From Bradyrhizobium sp. CCBAU 51627 (GTDB lineage Bacteria; Pseudomonadota; Alphaproteobacteria; Rhizobiales; Xanthobacteraceae), in assembly GCF_028128765.1 (NCBI RefSeq), contig NZ_LBJG01000090.1:124001-188000 (forward strand): DNA of 64,000 nt, written 5' to 3'. Of the stretch, positions 16,790-26,735 are shown in pieces (position 1 is the first letter of the stretch; each line of letters opens with the position of its first letter). The notes beneath the pieces are model-generated. The model made no database searches. It saw only the letters and a program-made list of their open reading frames with translations, and was not told the origin of the DNA. Made by a program: the position numbers and the translations under genes.

Positions 16790-17080
16790 TCAGCGCACGC
16801 CGACGCGATTGACCGGGCCGCCGCGATTCATCGGCGTGCCGGCGCGAACGCCGACACCGGGTGCGCCCACGCCGGGCGTTGCTACGGCCGCGGCCGCAAC
16901 CGGTGCGCCTGGTGCAACCACCACCGCGGCGTCCGGCCGCACCACGCATCCCTTGGGCACACCGACCGTCTTGCAATAGACCACCGCGTGCGCCGGGCTC
17001 GTGCCCAGCGGCAGCGTCGCCGCCCCGGCCAGCATCATCACCGTCAGCCCGGCGCCCAGCACTCCCTTTGTTTTCGACAT
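16790..17080 (-). CDS. Small exported Val/Pro/Gly-rich protein
   Basis: 96 residues from an ATG preceded by CAGGAGAG. The signal peptide is KGVLGAGLTVMMLAGAATL with cleavage near PAHA. A short module VVYCKTVGVPKGCVVRP, with two cysteines, is followed by a low-complexity tail of Val, Ala, Pro and Gly (VATPGVGAPGVGVRAGTP) ending NRVGVR. It looks like a rhizobial surface or periplasmic protein. No function can be assigned. Confidence 0.65.
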   Translation of the reverse strand: MSKTKGVLGAGLTVMMLAGAATLPLGTSPAHAVVYCKTVGVPKGCVVRPDAAVVVAPGAPVAAAAVATPGVGAPGVGVRAGTPMNRGGPVNRVGVR

Positions 17081-17307
17081 TTCGCTCTCCTGCTTCCCGT
17101 CCGGCGCCCGGTGCAATTACCGGGTCTCGCAGCCGACGTGCAGCTTCAATGACAAAAGACGGCGCGCCAAGACATGCCATGAAGATGGGGGTGCGGCGGA
17201 GAGGTCTCCGAACCGATGCCATGAACATGGCATGGACCGGCCGTGGATCTCCGCGAGATGGTCCGGCTCGCCCGATCCCGAGCGGGAGAAATCACAATTC
17301 CGAAGAG

Positions 17308-17532
17308 GTGAAGACTTCAGTTCTTGCCGCATTGCTGCTTGCTGCCGCTGCCCTGCCCGCCTCGGCGCAATCCGGTCCCTCTCCGCAGGAGCAGATGGCC
17401 TGCCGCAGCGACGCCAGCAAGTTCTGCGCCGAGCACATCGGCAAGCCGCCGCAGATGAATGCCTGCCTGCGCGAGAACAAGACCAAGCTCTCGGACGCCT
17501 GCCGCAAGGTGGTTGAATCGCACGGGGGGTGA
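17308..17532 (+). CDS. Small exported cysteine-rich protein (GLG1/PF00839-like repeat)
   Basis: About 74 residues from a GTG at 17308; the first part (KTSVLAALLLAAAALPASAQ) is a clear signal peptide. The mature part carries one cysteine-rich repeat, MACRSDASKFCAEHIGKP then MNACLRENKTKLSDACRKVV, with the C-x6-C...C-x11-C spacing of bacterial proteins with the GLG1-type Cys-rich domain. It is probably a periplasmic disulfide-bonded protein, function unknown. The start is the weakest point: the frame is open upstream, but only this start gives a sensible leader. Confidence 0.65.
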   Translation: MKTSVLAALLLAAAALPASAQSGPSPQEQMACRSDASKFCAEHIGKPPQMNACLRENKTKLSDACRKVVESHGG

Positions 17533-17658
17533 CGTTCCTTCCTCCTCCCTTTGTGGGAGAGGGCGACAATAGGTGGTCTGAGGCGGCCGTCTCAATGAAC
17601 GCCGCAGCTCAGCTTCGGCTATGCCACTCGCGTTCGTGTGTGTGCGCGGCCTCAGGCA

Positions 17659-18366
17659 CTAGTCATCGTCATCAGGGCCAAACAGCCGGATCTGCGGAAA
17701 GCTGCTGCGCGGACGGCTTGCATAGTCGCGTGTATCGGAATCCTCGCGGACGCTGCGCGCGACATCATCCCAATTGGTCTGATCGCGCCCCACGCGTGCA
17801 TCGCGCTGGTCATAGCGGCGGCGCTCGGCCCAGCGCGCGTGTCGCTCGGCCCGCCGTCGCTCCGACGCCGCGCGCTTCACGTCGGAATCCCGGGCCTTGG
17901 CATAGGCATTGTCAACTGAGGAGGCCGGCTCTGTGGAGGCCTGCTGCTCGGCAGGCTTTGCCGCTTGCGGCGGCGAAGGTGTTGGCTTGGCCGACTCAAT
18001 TGCCGCCGTCTGCGGTGCCGGCGGTTCAACATTGGCCTGGGTCGTGCCGGTTTCGGGCTTGGCGCCCGGCTTAGCTTCCGACTTGGCTTCCGACTTGGCA
18101 TCCGACTTGGCTTCGGCCTGAGCCGGCGCGGCGATCATCGCGCCGAACGCCTGTGAGCCCGTGAGATATTGCACGCGCTCCGATGATGCGTTCGTCGTGG
18201 CCGCCGCGGCGGCCCCACTGCGTTGTGTAATCTTGCTGGCATCGGGCCCCTGCTTGGGCGCGATCGGATTCATGATATTGCCCGCGACGATGCCGCCGCC
18301 GAGACCAATCGCGATGGCGGCAACGATCGACCCGGCACCGACGAAATAGGCTGTCGAGGCCCGCAT
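17659..18366 (-). CDS. Single-pass anchored protein with Lys/Ala/Glu-rich linker
   Basis: 235 residues. The N-terminal hydrophobic segment (STAYFVGAGSIVAAIAIGLG) is a membrane anchor. Residues about 80-105 are a repetitive linker of the type KSDAKSEAKSEAKPGAKPE. A Pro/Ala-rich stretch follows, then a basic, Arg-rich part (KRAASERRRAERHARWAERR) and an acidic end GPDDDD. No enzyme motif is visible. The protein may span the periplasm. It follows the gene at 18453-19160 on the same strand after an 86-base gap with a palindrome. Confidence 0.65.
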   Translation of the reverse strand: MRASTAYFVGAGSIVAAIAIGLGGGIVAGNIMNPIAPKQGPDASKITQRSGAAAAATTNASSERVQYLTGSQAFGAMIAAPAQAEAKSDAKSEAKSEAKPGAKPETGTTQANVEPPAPQTAAIESAKPTPSPPQAAKPAEQQASTEPASSVDNAYAKARDSDVKRAASERRRAERHARWAERRRYDQRDARVGRDQTNWDDVARSVREDSDTRDYASRPRSSFPQIRLFGPDDDD

Positions 18367-18430
18367 TGGTCCACTCCCTCTTTGGACCGTGCAACGCCTG
18401 TCGATTACCGGATGTTCCTGATTCCAGCGT

Positions 18431-18446
18431 AGTTCCTGCAGGAACT
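18431..18446. promoter_or_regulatory. Perfect 16-bp palindrome
   Basis: AGTTCCTGCAGGAACT, self-complementary, in the short gap between the stop at 18453 and the start at 18366. It could be an operator for the downstream gene or a weak transcript-end element; no T-run is present. Confidence 0.45.
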
Positions 18447-18452
18447 TGCGCG

Positions 18453-19160
18453 TCAGATCTGCTGCGCAACCTTCTCCAGCCCGATGAGGCGGGCGAGCTT
18501 GCGCACTTCTTCCTTCTGGTCGTCGCGCAGCTGGAACAGCAGCGGCATCGCGGCCGATTTCAGCTGCTGGACCTCATCGCAATTCGGATCGATCTGCACG
18601 TTCGGGCCGTGGGGATTTGAGAGCTTGTTCGCCGAGATCTTGCGGACGACGTTACGCAGCGCGGTCTCGACCGACGGCCAGTAATATTCCTGCGACGACG
18701 ACAGTTTCAGGCGATCCCTGATGCCGGCGATCTGTGCATCGGAGAGCAGCGAATAGGTTTTCTGCGGCTGCGGCTTCGCCGCCACCTTCGGCTTCGGCGG
18801 AGCCTCGACGGCGGGGGTTTCGGCGGGCGCAGGCGCCTCGTTGACGCTCGCCTTGGGCATCGGGAAATCAGATGGCGTGGCAGCGGCAAAGGCCTGGCGC
18901 AGCGGCTCGGTCAGCACCGGAGCCTGGGACAGCTTGTCGGCCGGCACCTGCACCGGGTCGATCGCGGCCGAGGCCAGGGCCAAGGTCGGCATCAGCCGGT
19001 CGGCCTTGGCGGCGCGATTGGCGGCGAGCGGCTTCTGCGGCGCCTGGGTGATCATCTCGGCACTGACGCTGGGTACGCTGTCGCGGCCGAGAATGGCGGT
19101 GGTGGCGGCACCGAGGACGAGGAAGCAGGTCAGCACGGTGATGGTGATGGCTCTGGACAA
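18453..19160 (-). CDS. Anchored/exported protein of unknown function
   Basis: 235 residues. The N-terminal hydrophobic segment (AITITVLTCFLVLGAATTAI) is followed by a Pro/Ala-rich region to about residue 135. A conserved-looking C-terminal domain follows: YSLLSDAQIAGIRDRLKLSS, QEYYWPSVETALRNVVRKI, DEVQQLKSAAMPLLFQLRDD. The C-terminal helices resemble the LTXXQ-like periplasmic helical proteins in pattern (LxxxQxxxWP), but this is only a resemblance. An envelope location is likely. Confidence 0.65.
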   Translation of the reverse strand: MSRAITITVLTCFLVLGAATTAILGRDSVPSVSAEMITQAPQKPLAANRAAKADRLMPTLALASAAIDPVQVPADKLSQAPVLTEPLRQAFAAATPSDFPMPKASVNEAPAPAETPAVEAPPKPKVAAKPQPQKTYSLLSDAQIAGIRDRLKLSSSQEYYWPSVETALRNVVRKISANKLSNPHGPNVQIDPNCDEVQQLKSAAMPLLFQLRDDQKEEVRKLARLIGLEKVAQQI

Positions 19161-19293
19161 ACGTCTCTCCGGAAGGGCCGCTTCACGATGTTGTTAGAGA
19201 TGCCCGGGAAAAGGGCACGAAATAAGGCTTGAGTGTGCCTTTGCGGCGACAATTACCCTGCCTGCACCGACAAAGGCAAAACATCCAGTGAAA

Positions 19294-19542
19294 TCAGGCG
19301 GCTACGGCGAGGTCGTAGGCGTCCTGGATGTCAGCGACGATCTCCGAGGCCTCCCACACCGCGCGCGGTTCCACCGATTGCAGCGTCACCGTCCAATTGC
19401 CGCCCCGGCGGGTGCGGGGGACGCGAACGATGTCGAAGCGGACATTGCGGCAGAGCGGATGACGGGCCAGCGCATGGGCGACGCGGACGCGGATTTCGTC
19501 CAGCGTTGCGGCTGACTTGCTGTTGAGAAAATCGAAATCCAT
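19294..19542 (-). CDS. Small cytosolic protein of unknown function
   Basis: 82 residues with GAGAGGGACAGG just before the ATG. No leader or membrane segment is present. The sequence (LDEIRVRVAHALARHPLCRN, VRFDIVRVPRTRRGGNWTVT, then IVADIQDAYDLAVAA) alternates helices and strands compatible with a small alpha/beta fold. No family is recognised. Confidence 0.6.
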   Translation of the reverse strand: MDFDFLNSKSAATLDEIRVRVAHALARHPLCRNVRFDIVRVPRTRRGGNWTVTLQSVEPRAVWEASEIVADIQDAYDLAVAA

Positions 19543-19663
19543 CGCCTGTCCCTCTCGTCCTGATTGGCGGCCGTGAGGAGGATTCTTGGCGGGCGATGGT
19601 TAATCTGCCGTTAAGCGCGGGCTTGCCGAGCCATGCGGGCTTAACCGTACGGGGTACAGAATG

Positions 19664-20662
19664 CTACTGCCCCGTTGCAGCGCGGTATTCGGCGGCCGTC
19701 CGGGCCACGAGGTCATCGACCGCCATCACGTCAGTCACACCCGAGGTCGAATGCCCGCCGCTCCAGATATCGCGCCAGCGCTTGGGCCTGACCTCGCGCG
19801 CGGCGACGTCGATGTCCTTGCCGATGTCGATGGCGCCCCGCGCAGGCAGGTCATCCGGATCAAGCCCGGCGGCGGCGATCGACGGCTTCAACATGCTGGT
19901 CTGCAAGCCGGTGAACGCCGTGGTGAGCAGGACGTCGTCGGCGCTGCTCTCGACCAGCATCTGCTTGTGGCGTTCGTCGGCCATGCTCTCGCGCGTCGCG
20001 ATGAACTTGGTGCCCATATAGGCTAGATCGCAGCCGAGCACTTCGGCCGCGTGCAGCGCGTGGCCATCGCTGATCCCGCCGGCGAGCACGACGATACCGT
20101 CGTAGAATGCGCGCACTGCACGGACGAAGGCGAACGGATTGAGCCAGCCGGTTTGTCCGCCGGCGCCTGCGGTGAGCAGCACCAGTCCATCTGCGCCAGC
20201 AGCTGCCGCTCGCTCGGCGTGGCGGATCGAGGCAACGTCTGCCAGCACCAGCGCGCCGGCATCGTGCAACGGCTTTAATACTGACGCCGGTGAGCCGACC
20301 GAGGTGATGACGATCTCAGGCTTGTGCTTGAGCAGCACGGCGAGATCCTGCTCCAGCCGCGCATTGGAGCGATGCACGATCAGGTTCGGACAGAGCGGCG
20401 CGGGTTTTCGGCCGGTTTGGTCCTCGTGCTGCCGCAGCCGCATTGCGATCTCGACGAACCAAGCATCGAGCTGTTCCGTGTTGCGGCAATTCACGGTGGG
20501 AAAGCTGCCGATCACGCCGTTGCGGCAGGCGGCGACCATCAATTCAACGCCGGAGACGAGAAACATCGGCGCCGCGATCAGCGGCACAGCGAGGCGGTCG
20601 CCGAAGCATTGCAGTCGATTGGATGTCAACCATGCCTCCCTGCGCGGGCTTTGTCGTTCCAT
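19664..20662 (-). CDS. Nitronate monooxygenase (2-nitropropane dioxygenase family)
   Basis: 332 residues, an FMN-dependent TIM barrel. Visible blocks include PLIAAPMFLVSGVELMVAA, CRNGVIGSFPTVN, APLCPNLIVH, EIVITSVGSPASVLKPLHDA, GADGLVLLTAGAGGQTGWLN (phosphate-binding loop), VVLAGGISDGHAL and DLAYMGTKFIATRES. The family oxidises alkyl nitronates, or acts on other alpha-acidic compounds. It is divergent from the acyl-CoA ligase at 20737, and a second member lies at 23479. The gene ends at 19664 with about 120 bases to the next gene. Confidence 0.88.
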   Translation of the reverse strand: MERQSPRREAWLTSNRLQCFGDRLAVPLIAAPMFLVSGVELMVAACRNGVIGSFPTVNCRNTEQLDAWFVEIAMRLRQHEDQTGRKPAPLCPNLIVHRSNARLEQDLAVLLKHKPEIVITSVGSPASVLKPLHDAGALVLADVASIRHAERAAAAGADGLVLLTAGAGGQTGWLNPFAFVRAVRAFYDGIVVLAGGISDGHALHAAEVLGCDLAYMGTKFIATRESMADERHKQMLVESSADDVLLTTAFTGLQTSMLKPSIAAAGLDPDDLPARGAIDIGKDIDVAAREVRPKRWRDIWSGGHSTSGVTDVMAVDDLVARTAAEYRAATGQ

Positions 20663-20736
20663 CGCGCTTTCCCTGTGCTAGCGTCGTCAGCAACATTGGC
20701 ATGCAAGAAGCCAATGACAAAGCAGCGAGGAAACAT

Positions 20737-22299
20737 ATGGCCGATCCGCTCCACGCATCGTCCCCGACTTGTGCGCAGACGCTACGGGCGCTGACGCGCT
20801 ATCCCGGCCGCATTGCGTTCGCATGGCCCGGGGGGTCACTGAGCTATCAGGGCACGCTCGATCTGATCGGACGCATCCAAGGCGTATTCATGCGGCTTGG
20901 CTTGCAGCCGGGCGCGCGCATCGCCTTTCTCACCGCCAACCGTGCTGACACCTGGTGCGCCGGCGTCGCCGCGCAGCTGTCGCGCTGCTGCATCACATGG
21001 CTGCATCCGCTGGGATCGGAAGCGGACCAGCTGTTTCAGCTCGAGGATTCCGAAGCCGACGTGCTGGTCGTCGACGTGGCCGCCTTCCGCGACCGCGGTG
21101 GTGAGCTTACCGCAAAGGCATCCCTGCTCAAGGCGGTCTTCACGATGGGACCGGCCGAGTACGGCGTCGATCTGCTCGCGGCGATCGAGAGCGCGGGACA
21201 CACCGGCGCACAGTGCCTTGCAACTCTCGACGATCTCTCCACGCTCAATTACACCGGCGGCACAACGGGTAAGTCCAAGGGCGCGCTACGCTACCACCGC
21301 GAGAATGCGGGAGCCGCCGGCGCGATCCTCGCCGATTTCGAGATCCCCGACGCCGCGCGCTATCTCACCGTCGCGCCGATCAGCCACGTCGCGGGCACAA
21401 AGGTGCTGCCGACCTTGATGCGCGGCGGCACGGTGCACATGCTGAAGGGCTTCGATCCCGAAGCCGTGCTGGCGACGATCGCGCGCGAGCGCATCAATTT
21501 CACGCTGTTCGTACCGACCATGATCTATGTGCTGCTCGACCATCCCGCGCTCGACAAGACCGATCTCTCTTCGCTCGAACTCGTGCTCTACGGCGCCTCC
21601 GCGATGTCGCCGAGCCGATTGCTCGAAGGCATCGGGCGCATCGGCCCGGTTTTCTCGCAGCTTTACGGACAGACTGAATGCTATCCCGTTTCGGTGCTGC
21701 GCAAACAGGATCACGATCCCGGAACGCCGGAGCTGTTCTTGTCGTGCGGATTCCCGATCGCGGCCTGCGAGGTCAAAATCCTCGACGATAACGATCAGGA
21801 GGTGAAGACGGGCGAAGCCGGCGAGATCTGCGTACGCGCGCCGCATGTGATGGCGGAATACTGGAAGCGACCTGACATCACCGCGGAGACGCTGAAGAAC
21901 GGCTGGGTCCATACCGGCGACATCGCGCGCCAGGATGAGCGCGGCTACATGTTCATCCTCGACCGCAAGAAGGACATGATCGTCACCGGCGGCTTCAACA
22001 TTTTCCCGCGCGAGGTCGAGGACGTGCTGTCGCAACATGCCGATGTCGCAATGGTCGCGGTCGTCGGCATTCCCGACGAGAAATGGGGCGAGGCCGTCAC
22101 CGCCATCGTCGTGCCGCGCGAGGGCACAAGGCCCGATCCGGACGAGCTGATCAACATGGTGCGGACGCGAAAGGGCTCGGCCCATGCGCCGAAGCAGATC
22201 CAGTTCGTCAAGCAGCTGCCGATGACAGGCGTCGGCAAGATCGACAAGAAGGTGCTGCGCGCGGGCTTCTGGAGCGGCCGGGACCGCATGGTGGGGTAA
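20737..22299 (+). CDS. Acyl-CoA synthetase (AMP-dependent ligase)
   Basis: 520 residues from ATG 20737 with GAGGAAA upstream; ATG 20701 is a weaker option. The P-loop is LNYTGGTTGKSKGALRYH near 168-185, the A5 motif QLYGQTECYPVS, the A7-A8 segment HTGDIARQDERGYMFILDRK then KDMIVTGGFNIFPREVEDV, and the A10 lysine in TGVGKIDKKVLR. It activates a carboxylic acid to its AMP ester and then the CoA thioester; substrate chain length cannot be read. It shares a divergent promoter region with one nitronate monooxygenase and faces a thioesterase-like gene, hinting at a small catabolic cluster. Confidence 0.88.
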   Translation: MADPLHASSPTCAQTLRALTRYPGRIAFAWPGGSLSYQGTLDLIGRIQGVFMRLGLQPGARIAFLTANRADTWCAGVAAQLSRCCITWLHPLGSEADQLFQLEDSEADVLVVDVAAFRDRGGELTAKASLLKAVFTMGPAEYGVDLLAAIESAGHTGAQCLATLDDLSTLNYTGGTTGKSKGALRYHRENAGAAGAILADFEIPDAARYLTVAPISHVAGTKVLPTLMRGGTVHMLKGFDPEAVLATIARERINFTLFVPTMIYVLLDHPALDKTDLSSLELVLYGASAMSPSRLLEGIGRIGPVFSQLYGQTECYPVSVLRKQDHDPGTPELFLSCGFPIAACEVKILDDNDQEVKTGEAGEICVRAPHVMAEYWKRPDITAETLKNGWVHTGDIARQDERGYMFILDRKKDMIVTGGFNIFPREVEDVLSQHADVAMVAVVGIPDEKWGEAVTAIVVPREGTRPDPDELINMVRTRKGSAHAPKQIQFVKQLPMTGVGKIDKKVLRAGFWSGRDRMVG

Positions 22300-22504
22300 C
22301 GCCCTGATTGCATGGACCGGTTCGGAATACACGTATCGCGCGAAACGCCGGGAATTTTCAGCGTTTCTATCCGCAATTCTACGGTGTCGTTGTGGCCCGG
22401 GCACCACAATCCGCGACGGAGTACGCGCCCGCGGGGCCTGCGCGATTGCCCGCGAATCAGGGAATCAACTAGACCGCTGACGGGGCTGGGAAGCGGAGTA
22501 AGCA

Positions 22505-22603
22505 ATGAGAGTCGCTTCCCTGGAAAGTGCAGTCGCCGCGGTCACGTTGATCACGGCTATCATCGTGGTGCTGTGGGAGATCAAGATCTTCTACGGATTG
22601 TGA
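22505..22603 (+). CDS. Candidate 32-residue membrane microprotein
   Basis: ATG 22505 follows GCGGAG at spacing 7-8 and codes MRVASLESAVAAVTLITAII then VVLWEIKIFYGL, an almost complete single transmembrane helix with a short charged tail. The surrounding gap 22300-22693 contains no other gene, and this is the only convincing coding signal. Such short helices can arise by chance, so support is modest. Confidence 0.4.
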   Translation: MRVASLESAVAAVTLITAIIVVLWEIKIFYGL

Positions 22604-22693
22604 ACTGGCAGGATGCTGGGGCATCCCTTCCGCGGCGGCGGAAGCCTGCCGTTCAATCGGCCCCAAGGATGATCGCGGCGCTTGCCGTCACGC

Positions 22694-23479
22694 TCATCGC
22701 TTCTCGATCACCAGGCTCTGCACCGCGCGTCCAAAGTAACCCTGCCTGTCTGCGAGCCGCGACATCGCGAGCCCGGCGCCATCCGGACCGATCCAGGATT
22801 CGCCGTCAAGCAGGATCCAGTCGCCGACCGGCGGGCGCGCAAGGCTCACCGAGAGGTCGGCATTGATGTAGGTCCAGGTGCGAAAATCGAGCGCCGAGGC
22901 GGTGCCGTTGGAGAAATCGGCGGCGACGACGGCGCGCATCGCCTGCGAGACCGCCTCGCCTTCGACCAGCGGGTGATCGAGACGAAACCAGATCGCACCG
23001 GCGCCGGCCTGGCCAAAGCGACCGCGCGCGGCGCGCATCGACACCATGCCGGCGAACGGACTGGTCGCGCCGTGGCCGTCCTCGACCAGCGAATCCTCCG
23101 GCGACGGCAACGTGACGGGCAACTCCTCGACGTCATCCGGCAATGGCTGTGATTGCTGCTTGATCTTGAGCACGGTGGCGCCGACGACCTGCACGCCATC
23201 GGCGAAGAGCTTGACCGCGCAAAGCTGGATCTTGCGGCCCTCGCGCAGCACCTCGGTCTCGATGCTGAGCGGCGCGACGGGCACCGGACGCATCAGGTCG
23301 ATGGTCACGCGCGCAATGTTCATCGGCACCGGCGTCGAAATCCGCTCCGCCGCCCAGGTCACCAGCGCTGATGGTGCCGAACCGTGCTGCATCCGCCGGT
23401 CCCAGGGACCGGCAGCATCGGGACTGGTGACGACGCTGTTGCCGTCGACGCGGTAGATGGCACTCATTGCGAGAGCCAT
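22694..23479 (-). CDS. Thioesterase family protein (double hotdog, TesB/acyl-CoA thioesterase-like)
   Basis: About 261 residues. The pattern is that of the double-hotdog acyl-CoA thioesterase family: AAGPWDRRMQHGSAPSALVT, ERISTPVPMNIARVTIDLMR, PVPVAPLSIETEVLREGRK, and in the second half DFRTWTYINADLSVSLARPP, DWILLDGESWIGPDGAGLAM, DRQGYFGRAVQSLVIEKR. The start overlaps the stop of the upstream nitronate monooxygenase (TGATG), indicating one transcript and coupled translation; ATG 23467 is the alternative. It probably hydrolyses an acyl-CoA linked to this cluster. Confidence 0.82.
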   Translation of the reverse strand: MALAMSAIYRVDGNSVVTSPDAAGPWDRRMQHGSAPSALVTWAAERISTPVPMNIARVTIDLMRPVPVAPLSIETEVLREGRKIQLCAVKLFADGVQVVGATVLKIKQQSQPLPDDVEELPVTLPSPEDSLVEDGHGATSPFAGMVSMRAARGRFGQAGAGAIWFRLDHPLVEGEAVSQAMRAVVAADFSNGTASALDFRTWTYINADLSVSLARPPVGDWILLDGESWIGPDGAGLAMSRLADRQGYFGRAVQSLVIEKR

Positions 23480-24447
23480 CACAACGGCGGATCGATCGCC
23501 TCGTCGTATTCCTTCTTGAAGCGCGCGATCAGCTCGGCGGCGGGGACGATGCCTTCGATGCTGCCGATCCCCTGGCCCGAACCCCAGATCTCCTTCCAGG
23601 CCTTCGGCTTGGCGCGCTCGCCGGAGGCGTCGGTACCGAAATTCATCTTGGTGGGATCGGAGGTCGGCAGGTTGTCCGGATCCATGCCGGCGGCCAGGAT
23701 CGAGGGCTTCAGATAATTGCCGTGCACGCCGGTGAAGAGGTTGGAATAAACGATATCGTCGGCGCTCGAGCCCGCGATCATCTCCTTGTACTTCTCGACC
23801 GCGTTGGCTTCCCTGGTCGCGATGAAGGCCGAGCCGATATAGGCGAAATCGGCACCGAGGACGCGCGCGGCGCGGATCGCCTTGCCGTTGCCGATGGCGC
23901 CAGACAGCGCGATCGGGCCGTCAAACCATTTGCGCGTCTCTGCAACGAAGGCGAGCGGCGAGATGGTGCCGGCATGACCGCCGGCGCCGGCCGCGACAAG
24001 GATCAGGCCGTCGGCGCCCTTCTCGATCGCCTTGTGGGCGAATTTCTGATTGATCACGTCGTGGAAGACGATGCCGCCCCAGCCGTGCACCGCCTGGTTC
24101 AGCTCCTCGCGCGCGCCGAGCGAGGAGATGATCATCGGCACCTTGTACTTGGCGCAGAGCTGCATGTCGTGGTCGAGCCGGTTGTTCGACTTGTGCACGA
24201 TCTGATTGACCGCGAACGGCGCCGACGGCTTGTCGGGATGCGCGCGGTCGTAAGCTGCGAGCTCTTCGGTGATCCGCGCCAGCCACTCGTCGAGCAGCTC
24301 CGGCGGCCGCGCGTTCAGCGCCGGGAACGAGCCGACCACGCCCGCCTTGCACTGCGCGATCACGAGGTCGGGCACCGAGATGATGAAGAGCGGCGAACCG
24401 ATCACGGGGATCGATAGGCGTCCCTTGAACAGAGCAGGCATGGACAT
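23479..24447 (-). CDS. Nitronate monooxygenase, second copy
   Basis: About 322 residues from the ATG at 24447 (MSMPALFKGRLSIPVIGSPL); an upstream in-frame start at 24492 is possible. It has the same FMN-barrel blocks as the paralogue at 19664: VVGSFPALNAR, FAVNQIVHKSNNRLDHDMQL, VPMIISSLGAREELNQAVHG, GADGLILVAAGAGGHAGTIS and DFAYIGSAFIATREA. It is the first gene of a two-gene operon with the thioesterase. Both copies keep the same histidine-containing glycine loop region (AGAGGxxG), so both are probably active. Confidence 0.88.
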   Translation of the reverse strand: MSMPALFKGRLSIPVIGSPLFIISVPDLVIAQCKAGVVGSFPALNARPPELLDEWLARITEELAAYDRAHPDKPSAPFAVNQIVHKSNNRLDHDMQLCAKYKVPMIISSLGAREELNQAVHGWGGIVFHDVINQKFAHKAIEKGADGLILVAAGAGGHAGTISPLAFVAETRKWFDGPIALSGAIGNGKAIRAARVLGADFAYIGSAFIATREANAVEKYKEMIAGSSADDIVYSNLFTGVHGNYLKPSILAAGMDPDNLPTSDPTKMNFGTDASGERAKPKAWKEIWGSGQGIGSIEGIVPAAELIARFKKEYDEAIDPPL

Positions 24448-24603
24448 TGCGGAGCGATCCTTGTTGGCAGACCCATTGGAGGTTGGGGACATACCAACAA
24501 GGCAATCTTTCCACTGTCAAGTATTGCGTTGTGACGCCGCCGCGGATGCCGTTACCGCAATTCCAACGCGCGGAATTCCTGCCCCCGCCGCCTGCCCCCC
24601 CGT

Positions 24604-24702
24604 TGTCATTATTGCGGGGGAAGCGAAGCAATCCAGACTGTCACCGAGGAAAGATTTCTGGATTGCTTCGTCGCAAGAGCTCCTCGCACAGCAATGACGA
24701 GG
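24604..24702. repeat. REP-type palindromic repeat, AGCAATCCAG class
   Basis: CGAAGCAATCCAGA (24624-24637) pairs perfectly with TCTGGATTGCTTCG (24657-24670). Outer ends read GTCATT...AATGAC. It lies between the NMO and aspA genes. A related copy is at 55330-55411. Confidence 0.8.
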
Positions 24703-24720
24703 CGAGAGCTGCAAACAGCC

Positions 24721-26121
<1,401 letters not shown>

Positions 26122-26149
26122 GGGCGCTCCTTACTGCTCGCGCGCGGCG

Positions 26150-26689
26150 TCAGTTCTGGCACAACGCGCTGGTGACGACGGTGTCGGTGCGGCAATCATC
26201 CGGTTTGCGTTGCCTGCCCGGAATCAGAACCTTGGCCGAGCACTTCTCGGCAGAGTCGGTGTTGAGGCTCTTGCCTTCCTTGTAGCCCTTGCTCTGGCAG
26301 AGCTGATCAGCGGCGGGCTTGCAGTCGGGCGCACCGTTCGAGGAGACCGGGCAAGCCGCGCGTCCCGAGACCATGGCGGAAGGTTTGGCCAGCCGCGACA
26401 GATCGTCGAGGGTCTCGCTGGGGCTTTTGATCGGCGGCAGGAACGAGGGCACCTTGTCGAACAGGTCGCGCAATCCGCGGATCACCCCAGGATTGTCTTC
26501 GCCCGACGCCGGGCTCGACGGCGCGGGCGTCGAGGACGGCGGCGCGGGTTGCGGCCCCTGCTCCTGGAGACCAAGCGTCGGCGGCGCGGATTGCGGCCAT
26601 CCGGTCCCGCCGGAGCCAAGCAGGAGCGAAAGCGCCGCAACTATCAGCGTCCCCAGTCGCAGGACCGGACTGCCGGATCGAACCATCAT
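26150..26689 (-). CDS. Exported Pro-rich protein with cysteine-containing C-terminal domain
   Basis: 179 residues from ATG 26689. The signal peptide (SPVLRLGTLIVAALSLLLGS) precedes a Pro/Ser-rich linker, a helical stretch (GVIRGLRDLFDKVPSFLPPI) and a C-terminal part with six cysteines, including RAACPVSSNGAPDCKPAADQ, LCQSKGYKEGKSL, KCSAKVLIPGR, DDCRTDTVVTSALCQ. The cysteines suggest a disulfide-bonded periplasmic domain. The family is common in Bradyrhizobiaceae with no known role. It may be co-transcribed with aspA. Confidence 0.65.
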   Translation of the reverse strand: MMVRSGSPVLRLGTLIVAALSLLLGSGGTGWPQSAPPTLGLQEQGPQPAPPSSTPAPSSPASGEDNPGVIRGLRDLFDKVPSFLPPIKSPSETLDDLSRLAKPSAMVSGRAACPVSSNGAPDCKPAADQLCQSKGYKEGKSLNTDSAEKCSAKVLIPGRQRKPDDCRTDTVVTSALCQN

Positions 26690-26735
26690 GACCACAACCG
26701 TAGCCGAACCGGACGCGACGGCAAAGCTTTGCGGG

